From 20CM-4-69-16 sp035637455 (lineage in GTDB: Bacteria; Gemmatimonadota; Gemmatimonadetes; Gemmatimonadales; GWC2-71-9), in NCBI GenBank assembly GCA_035637455.1, contig DASPXE010000256.1:1-12004 (forward strand): a stretch of 12,004 bases of DNA, given 5' to 3'. Below are positions 6,588 through 12,004 of the stretch, in pieces. Position 1 is the stretch's first letter. Each line of letters starts with the position of its first letter. A program made the position numbers and the translations under genes. The notes under the pieces are model-generated. The model saw nothing but the letters and a program-made list of their open reading frames with translations, did not search any database and was not told the DNA's origin.

Positions 6588-7792
6588 TCGCGTTCGTGCT
6601 CGCCCAGACCATCGCCATCACGGGCGGGACCGTGTATCCCGTCTCCGGTCCCAAGATTGGCAACGCGACCGTGCTGATTCGCGACGGCAAGATCGCGGCG
6701 GTCGGAACCAACGTGACCGTCCCGACGGACGCCACCCGGATCGATGCGGCGGGCAAATGGGTCACACCGGGGCTGATCGACGGTGGCGGCCAGATGGGGC
6801 TCGTGGAGATCGGAGCGGTCGCCGGCACGCGTGACGGCAACCTCGCCACCGACAGCGTGGCGGCGTCGTTCAACGTCGCCGAGGGGCTCAATCCGGCGTC
6901 GGTGCTCATCCCCGTCACCCGTAGCGAAGGGATCACGACGGCACTCGCCGCGCCGGGAGGGCATCTGATCAGCGGCCAGGCCGTGCTGATCGACCTCGAC
7001 GGCGCCACCATCGAGCAGATGCTCGCCAAGTCGCCGGTGGGTCTCGTCGTCAATCTCTCCGAGGCCGCCAAGGACGAAGCCGGCGGGTCGCGAGCCGGCG
7101 TCTCGGCGCGGCTGCGCCGGCTGTTCCGCGACGCCATCGAATACGAGCGCCGGAAGGTGGACTTCAACCGCGCCCAGATGCAGCCGCTCGCGGCGGCGGC
7201 CCCTGACCTCGAGGCGTTGCTGCCGGTGCTGCACGGGCGGCTTCCGCTGATCGCGGATGCCGAGCGCCGCAGCGATATCGAGACGGCGCTGCGCCTGGCG
7301 AAGGAATTCCAGCTGAAGCTGATCCTGGCGGGCGCAGCGGAAGGATGGGAGATCGCTGGGGAGATCGCGGCCGTGGGTGTGCCGGTCCTGGTGCAGCCGC
7401 TCGACAACATCCCGTCATATGACTCGCTGGGCGTCCGCTACGAAAACGCCGCGCTGCTCGCGAAGGCCGGCGTCAAGGTGGTGCTCCTGGAGACCGACAC
7501 CCACAACTCCCGTAACCTGCGCCAGCAGGCTGGCAACGCGGTCGCGTACGGCATGTCGTGGGACCAGGCGCTGCGGGCGGTGACCCTCTCCCCCTCTGAG
7601 GTGTTCGGGGTTGCCGATCGGTACGGGTCGCTCGAGCCGGGCAAGGTGGCGAACGTGGTCGTGTGGTCGGGCGATCCGTTCGAGTTTACGACGGGGGTCG
7701 ACCACGTGATCATCCGCGGCAGGGAAGTCCCGTTACGGAGTCGTCAGACGGAACTATTCCAGCGTTACAAGACTCTCCCTCCGAAGTACTAG
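6584..7792 (+). CDS. Amidohydrolase-like protein with degenerate metal site (probable pseudoenzyme)
   Basis: This encodes 402 residues; the ATG overlaps the previous stop (ATGA), which suggests translational coupling. The family frame is clear: ITGGTVYPVSGPKIGNATVL at the start, DAAGKWVTPGLID (54-66), an internal TIM-barrel core, and the closing strand GKVANVVVWSGDPF followed by the final beta sandwich. The metal ligands are mostly gone. After TPGLID the HxH position reads GGGQ, with G68 and Q70 replacing the two His. The third region reads ADAERRSDI and the fourth LAGAAEGWEI, neither containing His. Only the Asp is kept (D305 in LLETDTHNSRNL). The N-terminus MIAFVLAQ is too short for a normal signal peptide, so localisation is unclear. 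It may be a structural or regulatory partner of the preceding enzyme, or may use a different chemistry. The reading frame is intact, so this is not a decayed pseudogene. Confidence 0.88.
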   Translation: MIAFVLAQTIAITGGTVYPVSGPKIGNATVLIRDGKIAAVGTNVTVPTDATRIDAAGKWVTPGLIDGGGQMGLVEIGAVAGTRDGNLATDSVAASFNVAEGLNPASVLIPVTRSEGITTALAAPGGHLISGQAVLIDLDGATIEQMLAKSPVGLVVNLSEAAKDEAGGSRAGVSARLRRLFRDAIEYERRKVDFNRAQMQPLAAAAPDLEALLPVLHGRLPLIADAERRSDIETALRLAKEFQLKLILAGAAEGWEIAGEIAAVGVPVLVQPLDNIPSYDSLGVRYENAALLAKAGVKVVLLETDTHNSRNLRQQAGNAVAYGMSWDQALRAVTLSPSEVFGVADRYGSLEPGKVANVVVWSGDPFEFTTGVDHVIIRGREVPLRSRQTELFQRYKTLPPKY

Positions 7793-7806
7793 AAGCTTGC
7801 GGTGCG

Positions 7807-8073
7807 CTATTTCGCCGTCGGCACGGGATACACGCTGACTTTGTAGCGTCGCTTGTTCTTGTGTTCGAACTTCACCTGCCCGTCGATGACCGTAAACAGC
7901 GTATCGTCCGACGCCCGGCGCACGTTCAACCCGGGATGGAACTTCGTGCCGCGCTGCTTGACGATGATACTCCCCGCCGTGACGAACTCCCCGGCGAAGC
8001 GCTTCACGCCAAGATACTTGGGCCCCGAGTCACGGCCATTGCGGGAGGAGCCGACGCCTTTCTTGTGAGCCAT
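7807..8073 (-). CDS. rpmA: 50S ribosomal protein L27
   Basis: This encodes 88 residues, the usual length. The N-terminus MAHKKGVGSSRNGRDS is the conserved L27 tail that reaches the peptidyl transferase centre. It has no N-terminal extension of the kind cleaved by Prp in Firmicutes. Further conserved parts are KYLGVKRFAGEFV, GSIIVKQRGTKFHPG and KFEHKNKRRYKVSV. The start is supported by GAGG (bases 8080-8083 on the minus strand), six bases upstream, which overlaps the rplU stop codon. The gene lies eight bases downstream of rplU, the conserved order. Only 14 bases separate its 3' end from the convergent amidohydrolase-like gene, and I see no terminator hairpin there. The GTPase gene obg, which often follows rpmA, is absent from this location. 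Confidence 0.98.
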   Translation of the reverse strand: MAHKKGVGSSRNGRDSGPKYLGVKRFAGEFVTAGSIIVKQRGTKFHPGLNVRRASDDTLFTVIDGQVKFEHKNKRRYKVSVYPVPTAK

Positions 8074-8081
8074 GCGTGACC

Positions 8082-8402
8082 TCAGTCCTTGAGCTTGACG
8101 TCGGCGATCTTGACCTCGGTGAACGGCTGGCGGTGCCCGGCGTGGCGCCGGTACCCGGTGCGGCGCGCAAACCGGTAGATCTTGATCTTCTCGCCCTTGC
8201 CGTGGCGCACCACCTCGGCCGTCACTTTCGCACCCTTCAGGAGCGGCTTGCCGGCCTGCACGTTCTTGCCGTCGCTCGCCAGCAGTACCCGGTCGAACGT
8301 CACCTTGCTCCCGGGCTCGCCTTCGAGCAGCGGGACCTTGATGGTGACGCCGGGCTCCGCCTTGAATTGCCGGCTGCCGATCGCGAAAATGGCGTAGGTC
8401 AT
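8082..8402 (-). CDS. rplU: 50S ribosomal protein L21
   Basis: This encodes 106 residues, close to the 103 of E. coli L21. The N-terminus MTYAIFAIGSRQFKAEPG matches the family pattern (YAVI..GGKQYKV..G). The C-terminal part contains KIKIYRFARRTGYRRHAGHRQPFTEVKI, broken here only for description, which is the conserved rRNA-binding KR-rich loop and final strand. L21 binds 23S rRNA and lies beside L20. The bases immediately before the ATG are C-rich (TCCCGCCCC on the coding strand) with no Shine-Dalgarno. A sigma70-like promoter lies only nine bases before the start codon, so the mRNA from it would be nearly leaderless. The gene can also be read through from rng, whose stop codon is 83 bases upstream. 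Confidence 0.97.
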   Translation of the reverse strand: MTYAIFAIGSRQFKAEPGVTIKVPLLEGEPGSKVTFDRVLLASDGKNVQAGKPLLKGAKVTAEVVRHGKGEKIKIYRFARRTGYRRHAGHRQPFTEVKIADVKLKD

Positions 8403-8411
8403 GGGGCGGGA

Positions 8412-8440
8412 AGTCTAGTCGGCGCTTGAGGTTCGGTCAA
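8412..8440 (-). promoter_or_regulatory. Predicted sigma70-type promoter of rplU-rpmA
   Basis: On the minus strand, TTGACC (bases 8440-8435; 5 of 6 to the -35 consensus) is followed by exactly 17 bases and then TAGACT (8417-8412; 4 of 6 to the -10 consensus). The rplU ATG begins nine bases after the -10 box. Transcription would therefore start within a few bases of the start codon. Confidence 0.6.
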
Positions 8441-8443
8441 GTA

Positions 8444-8485
8444 GACGTCTGACGTGTGACGTCTGAAGTCTGACGCCTGATGTCT
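8444..8485. repeat. Six-copy heptamer tandem repeat (consensus GACGTCT) between rng and rplU
   Basis: Six 7-base units stand in perfect register on the + strand: GACGTCT, GACGTGT, GACGTCT, GAAGTCT, GACGCCT and GATGTCT. The last unit ends at 8485 and the rng stop codon occupies 8486-8488, so on the coding strand the array starts at the very next base after the stop. It ends three bases before the -35 box of the rplU promoter and fills most of the rng-rplU gap. Confidence 0.85.
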
Positions 8486-10051
8486 CTAGGCCACCGCATA
8501 CTGTTCGGTCACGTCTCTCCCCGCCGGCTTCGCCATCATCCGGAATTCGTCGAGCCGCATCATCGGGTCGTCGCGCACTTCCAGCTCGAGCCCCGTTTGC
8601 TTCTCCAGTTGCCGCAGGAAGTTAGGCTCCTGCTCCACGAGATACAGCGCGACTTCGGGGTGCAGCCGTACCGCGAGCTGGCGCTCCTTGTGCTCCGCGC
8701 CGGCGCGCTTGAGCGAGCGCTCCATCCGGCGCACCACCACCTCGGGCCGAAACACCCGGCCGGTGCCATTGCACGTCGGGCACTCGGCGGTCATCGAGTG
8801 CCACAGCGACGGGCGCACGCGCTGGCGCGTCATTTCGATGAGCCCGAGCTCGGAGACGGCAAAGGCCTTGGTACGCGCGCGGTCGCGGCCCAAGTGCGCT
8901 CGCAGCTCCTGCAGCACCTTGTCGCGGTTGCCGCGGGACTCCATGTCGATGAAATCCACTACGATGATCCCGCCGATGTCCCGGAGCCGGAGCTGGCGCG
9001 CCACTTCCCGGGCCGCCTCGATGTTCGTCTTCAGGATGGTGCTCTCCGGGTCCTTCTTCCCGGTGTAGCGGCCCGTGTTCACATCGATCGAGGTCAACGC
9101 CTCGGTCGGCTGGATGATGAGGTAACCGCCGGTCGGCAACTCGACGCGCGGGAGGAACAGCTTGCGGACCTCCGCCTCGATGTCGTACTCGTCGAACAGC
9201 GGAGCCTCCGCATTGTACAGCTTCACCCGTTCGATCAGGTCGGGGTCGATCTGCTTCAGGTACTGCACGATCTCGTTATGGAGCATCTTCGAGTCGACCA
9301 GCAGCGAGTCAACTTTGTCGCTGAACAGGTCGCGGATGATGCCCCGGGTGAGGCTGGTTTCGCGCTGCAGCAGCGCAGGCGCGCGCACCGAGCTGGATTT
9401 GCGCTTGATCTTCTTCCACAGCCCGTAGAGGTGATCGATCTCGCGCTTGCAACTTTGCTCCGTCAGGTCTTCGGCGACCGTCCGGATAATCCACCCGCCC
9501 GAGTCTTTGGGGACGAGCTTGCCGACCATCTCGCGCAGCTTGGCGCGCTGGTCGCGGTTCTCGATCTTGCGGGAGACGCCAACGCGGGAGGCGAACGGCA
9601 TGTAGACGAGGAACCGACCCGCGAGCGACACCTGCGCGGTAACGCGCGGTCCCTTGGTGCCGATGGGTTCCTTGATGACCTGGACGAGCTTGGCCTGCCC
9701 CTTCTTCAGCTCCTCGGCGACGTTCGGCAAGCGGCGCCGCGACCGGCCGCCGCCCCCTCCGCCCGCACTCCCACCCCCGTTGCCGTTCTCGTCATCCGGG
9801 TCGTGCGGCTCGTCTTCGTCTTCGGATTCGATCAGGTCGGAGGCGTGGAGGAACGCGCTCTTTTCCGTCCCGATGTTGACGAACGCGGCTTGAATCCCCG
9901 GCAGCACCGCGTCCACCGTGCCGAGGTAGATGTCGCCCACCATGCGGCGGGTGTCGGGACGATCCACCAGGAGTTCAACAAGGCGGTCGTCCTCCAGGAT
10001 GGCCACGCGGGTCTCCCGCGGGCTCCCGCTGATGAGTATTTCCCGTTTCAA
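8486..10051 (-). CDS. rng: Ribonuclease G/E family endoribonuclease
   Basis: This encodes 521 residues from a TTG start (bases 10051-10049), preceded eight bases upstream by GAGGG. This start gives MKREILISGSPRETRVAILE, the standard N-terminus; an upstream in-frame ATG at 10183 would add 44 low-complexity residues unlike the family. E. coli RNase G has 489 residues. An S1-type RNA-binding domain spans about 36-150 (VGDIYLGTVDAVLPGIQAAF) and is interrupted by an acidic then Gly-rich then Arg-rich insert (about 76-107). The catalytic magnesium-binding acids are D323 (SIDVNTG) and D366 (VVDFIDM). C424 and C427 (CPTC) form the zinc link. The long C-terminal degradosome scaffold of E. coli RNase E is absent. 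The enzyme matures rRNA and starts mRNA decay in the cytoplasm. The gene heads rng-rplU-rpmA, an order also known elsewhere. Confidence 0.95.
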   Translation of the reverse strand: MKREILISGSPRETRVAILEDDRLVELLVDRPDTRRMVGDIYLGTVDAVLPGIQAAFVNIGTEKSAFLHASDLIESEDEDEPHDPDDENGNGGGSAGGGGGGRSRRRLPNVAEELKKGQAKLVQVIKEPIGTKGPRVTAQVSLAGRFLVYMPFASRVGVSRKIENRDQRAKLREMVGKLVPKDSGGWIIRTVAEDLTEQSCKREIDHLYGLWKKIKRKSSSVRAPALLQRETSLTRGIIRDLFSDKVDSLLVDSKMLHNEIVQYLKQIDPDLIERVKLYNAEAPLFDEYDIEAEVRKLFLPRVELPTGGYLIIQPTEALTSIDVNTGRYTGKKDPESTILKTNIEAAREVARQLRLRDIGGIIVVDFIDMESRGNRDKVLQELRAHLGRDRARTKAFAVSELGLIEMTRQRVRPSLWHSMTAECPTCNGTGRVFRPEVVVRRMERSLKRAGAEHKERQLAVRLHPEVALYLVEQEPNFLRQLEKQTGLELEVRDDPMMRLDEFRMMAKPAGRDVTEQYAVA

Positions 10052-10059
10052 AGCATGTG

Positions 10060-10095
10060 CCCTCGATCCCGCTCGGCCAGCAGCCGGTCGGGATC
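10060..10095 (-). promoter_or_regulatory. rng ribosome binding site and adjacent leader hairpin
   Basis: On the minus strand, GAGGG (10064-10060) lies eight bases before the TTG start of rng. Directly before it is a hairpin with 7-bp perfect arms GATCCCG and CGGGATC (10095-10089 and 10071-10065) and an inner stem CGGC/GCCG closing a TGCTG loop. The 3' arm ends at the base just before the Shine-Dalgarno, so the structure could influence ribosome access or be a cleavage target. Confidence 0.55.
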
Positions 10096-10232
10096 CTATT
10101 GTTGTCCCAACAGAAACGCATGTCGCGTAGATTGACGGAGGGGACGCTGGACCGATTGGACGGGCTGCGGGGCCGCGGCACACTCACGGTGCCCAAGGCA
10201 GCGAGCAGTCCTGAAACCCAATGCATACTCTA

Positions 10233-10261
10233 AATGTAAGTGGGCTTGCGACTTACGTCAA
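10233..10261 (-). promoter_or_regulatory. Predicted sigma70-type promoter of rng
   Basis: On the minus strand, TTGACG (10261-10256; 5 of 6 to consensus) is followed by exactly 17 bases and TACATT (10238-10233; 4 of 6). The start of transcription would be near 10226, giving a leader of about 175 nt before the TTG start codon of rng. It lies 22 bases before the divergent peptidase start codon. For that + strand gene I found no equally good promoter. Confidence 0.5.
10236..10256. promoter_or_regulatory. Inverted repeat in the rng promoter spacer, possible operator
   Basis: GTAAGT (10236-10241) and ACTTAC (10251-10256) form a perfect 6-bp inverted repeat with a nine-base spacer. It fills the space between the predicted -35 and -10 boxes of the rng promoter, a common position for a repressor or MerR-like regulator site. 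The whole divergent region 10052-10282 (231 bases) holds this site, the promoter and the leader hairpin; I see no small gene in it. Confidence 0.4.
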
Positions 10262-10282
10262 CTGGCCCGAGATTACACCTCT

Positions 10283-12004
10283 ATGATGCGCCCACACAAC
10301 GGTTTTCTCAGCCCGGGGGTTCTCCTGACAGGCATGCTGCTCGGCGGGGGCGCCCCAGTGGCGTCCAGCCAAACGATCGCATACCCGCCGGCGCGCCAGA
10401 GCGACGTGGTCGACGATTACCACGGGACGCGAGTGCCGGACCCGTACCGCTGGCTCGAAGATTCGGATTCGCCTGAAACACGTGCGTGGATCGACGCCGA
10501 GAACCAGATCACCGAATCGTATCTGTCGCAGATCCCCGAGCGCGCGACGATCCGGCAGCGGCTCACGCAGCTTTGGAACTATCCCAAATACGGCGCGCCG
10601 TTCCACAAGGCGGGGCGGTTCTTCTTCTTCAAGAACGACGGCTTACAGAACCAATCGGTGCTGTACAAGCAGGCGTCGCTCGCGGCCGATGCCGAAGTGC
10701 TGCTCGACCCGAACCTCCTTTCCCAGGACGGGACCGTCGCGCTCTCCACGCTGGCGGTGTCGGAGGATGGGCGCCTGCTCGCCTACGGCACCTCGGCGAG
10801 CGGGTCGGACTGGGAAGAATTCCGCGTGCGTGACATCGCGACCGCGCGCGACCGGTCGGACCACCTGCGCTGGATCAAGTTCTCCGGCGCCTCGTGGACG
10901 CGCGACGGCCAGGGGTTCTTCTACAGCCGTTACCCCGTGGCGGCGGCCAAGGCGCTGACGAGCGTCAACCGCTTCCAGAAAGTCTACTATCACCGCCTCG
11001 GCACCGATCAGACGCAGGACGTGCTCGTGTACGAGCGTCCCGACCAGCCGGACTGGGGGTTCAACGCCGACGTGACCGATGACGGCCGCTACGCCGTCCT
11101 CCACGTCTGGCTCGGCACCGACCGGCGCAATCGGGTCTACTATCTCGATATGAAGAGCCCCACGCGCCCTCGGGTCACGGGCGAGGTGGTCCACCTGCTC
11201 GACGATTTCGACGCGAGCTACGGTTTCCTCGGCAACGACGGGCCGGTGTTCTACTTCCTCACCGACCTCGACGCCCCCAAGAAACGGGTGATCGCGATCG
11301 ACACCCGGCAGCCGGAGCGCGCGCGCTGGCGCGAGATCATCCCCCAGGGCGAGGACGTGCTCGAGGGCGTCCGGATCATCCACGATCTGTTCGTGGCGCA
11401 CTCCATGCACGATGCCCATTCGCGGCTGCGGCTGTTCGCGCTGGACGGGCGGCTCCTCAAGGACGTCGCGCTCCCGACCCTCGGTGCCGTGGCGTCGATC
11501 TCGGGCGAGCGCAAGGACGACCAGATGTTCTACGCGTTCACGTCGTTCCTCTACCCCACGACGATCTTCCGTTACGACTTCACGGCGGGCACGTCGAGCG
11601 TCTTCAAGGCGCCGGCGATCGACTTCGATCCGTCGGGCTACGAGACGAGCCAACTGTTCTACGCCAGCAAGGACGGCACGCGGGTGCCGATGTTCGTCAC
11701 CCACAAGAAGGGCATCACGCTCGACGGGTCGAACCCGACCTATCTCTACGGCTACGGCGGGTTCGACATCAGTCTCACGCCGAGCTTCTCGGTGAGCTTG
11801 CTGGCGTGGCTCGAGCTGGGTGGCGTCTACGCGGTGCCGAACCTGCGGGGCGGCGGTGAGTACGGCGAAGAGTGGCACCAGGCGGGGATGCATGAGAAGA
11901 AGCAAAATGTGTTCGACGACTTCATCGCGGCGGCCGAGTATCTCATCGCCCAGGGCTATACGACGCCGGCGAAGCTCGCGATCGGGGGCGGCTCGAACGG
12001 GGGC
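10283..12004 (+). CDS. Secreted prolyl oligopeptidase (S9A family), 3' partial
   Basis: There are 574 codons visible from the ATG at 10283 (a second ATG follows at once at 10286); the frame stays open to the right edge. Residues 1-30 look like a signal peptide (GVLLTGMLLGGGAPVASSQ). YPPARQSDVVDDYHGTRVPD (about 34-53) followed by PYRWLED is the classic S9 N-terminal signature. Beta-propeller repeats then run to about residue 450. The alpha/beta-hydrolase domain follows, with the oxyanion tyrosine in YGYGGF (Y491), the conserved NLRGGGEYGEEWH, FDDFIAAAEYLI and the nucleophile motif GGSNGG (S571), where the window ends. The family is usually near 700 residues, so about 130 residues with the catalytic Asp and His lie outside. 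The enzyme cleaves short peptides after proline, probably in the periplasm. It is transcribed away from rng. No strong Shine-Dalgarno is visible. Confidence 0.95.
   Translation, partial: MMRPHNGFLSPGVLLTGMLLGGGAPVASSQTIAYPPARQSDVVDDYHGTRVPDPYRWLEDSDSPETRAWIDAENQITESYLSQIPERATIRQRLTQLWNYPKYGAPFHKAGRFFFFKNDGLQNQSVLYKQASLAADAEVLLDPNLLSQDGTVALSTLAVSEDGRLLAYGTSASGSDWEEFRVRDIATARDRSDHLRWIKFSGASWTRDGQGFFYSRYPVAAAKALTSVNRFQKVYYHRLGTDQTQDVLVYERPDQPDWGFNADVTDDGRYAVLHVWLGTDRRNRVYYLDMKSPTRPRVTGEVVHLLDDFDASYGFLGNDGPVFYFLTDLDAPKKRVIAIDTRQPERARWREIIPQGEDVLEGVRIIHDLFVAHSMHDAHSRLRLFALDGRLLKDVALPTLGAVASISGERKDDQMFYAFTSFLYPTTIFRYDFTAGTSSVFKAPAIDFDPSGYETSQLFYASKDGTRVPMFVTHKKGITLDGSNPTYLYGYGGFDISLTPSFSVSLLAWLELGGVYAVPNLRGGGEYGEEWHQAGMHEKKQNVFDDFIAAAEYLIAQGYTTPAKLAIGGGSNGG

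Noticed and set aside
7793..7806. Terminator between the convergent amidohydrolase-like gene and rpmA
   Set aside because: Only 14 bases separate the stop codons and no stem followed by a T-run is visible on either strand.
8403..8485. Structured L21 leader RNA
   Set aside because: The predicted promoter leaves almost no leader, and apart from a weak 5-bp inverted repeat (8425-8441) I see no stable structure; the heptamer array explains most of the gap.
8444..8485. CRISPR-like array
   Set aside because: Units are contiguous heptamers without spacers.
8480..10135. A 551-codon open frame on the + strand opposite rng
   Set aside because: It is the antisense shadow of a clear RNase G gene in GC-rich DNA; its product is Arg/Leu/His/Asp-rich and matches no family known to me.
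10052..10183. Longer rng product starting at the ATG at 10183
   Set aside because: The added 44 residues are unlike the family, whereas the TTG start has a good GAGGG site and gives the standard N-terminus.
10643..11905. A 420-codon open frame on the - strand
   Set aside because: It lies wholly antisense to the prolyl oligopeptidase, which has conserved motifs over its length.

Overview
This GC-rich window (I did not compute the exact GC content) looks like a chromosomal segment of a Gemmatimonadota-like soil bacterium. The basis is the tandem secreted M16 peptidases, the tandem amidohydrolases, a prolyl oligopeptidase, an RNase G with the N-terminus typical of that phylum, and short tandem intergenic repeats. 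This assignment rests on recalled family resemblance; no search was run. There are nine protein-coding genes, two of them cut by the window edges. I see no rRNA, tRNA, CRISPR array, phage gene or insertion sequence.

Positions 2-7792 (+ strand) form one tightly packed, probably co-transcribed block. In order it holds: an amidohydrolase-2 family enzyme (5' end missing); a small secreted beta-rich protein; a secreted M16 zinc peptidase with an intact HxxEH site; a second M16 protein that lacks the zinc site, keeps the substrate-binding R/Y pair and carries an extra C-terminal domain; a lipoprotein amidohydrolase with a complete metal site; and a second amidohydrolase-like protein that has lost almost all metal ligands. 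Genes overlap by 32, 4 and 4 bases, then come a 20-base gap and another 4-base overlap. The block therefore contains two consecutive active/inactive pairs, M16+/M16- and amidohydrolase+/amidohydrolase-. The C-terminal domain of the inactive M16 also resembles the small secreted protein encoded just upstream. Together they suggest a cell-envelope module for peptide breakdown and hydrolysis of amide or cyclic products; the substrate cannot be read from the sequence.

Positions 7807-10051 (- strand) hold a housekeeping group, rng (RNase G/E) - rplU (L21) - rpmA (L27), convergent with the first block. Two sigma70-like promoters can be read: one 5' of rng, which gives a leader of about 175 nt, and one inside the rng-rplU gap, which would give rplU an almost leaderless transcript. 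A six-copy heptamer array begins at the base after the rng stop codon.

Positions 10283-12004 (+ strand), divergent from rng, hold the first 574 codons of a secreted S9 prolyl oligopeptidase, cut at its active-site serine motif. The 231-base divergent region (10052-10282) contains the rng promoter with a palindrome in its spacer, and a hairpin next to the rng ribosome binding site.

The most unusual non-coding structure is a 91-base symmetric hairpin element (2948-3038) followed by an octamer tandem repeat (3068-3099). Both lie inside the apparent N-terminal coding part of the second M16 gene, so that its signal peptide seems to be partly built from repeat DNA.
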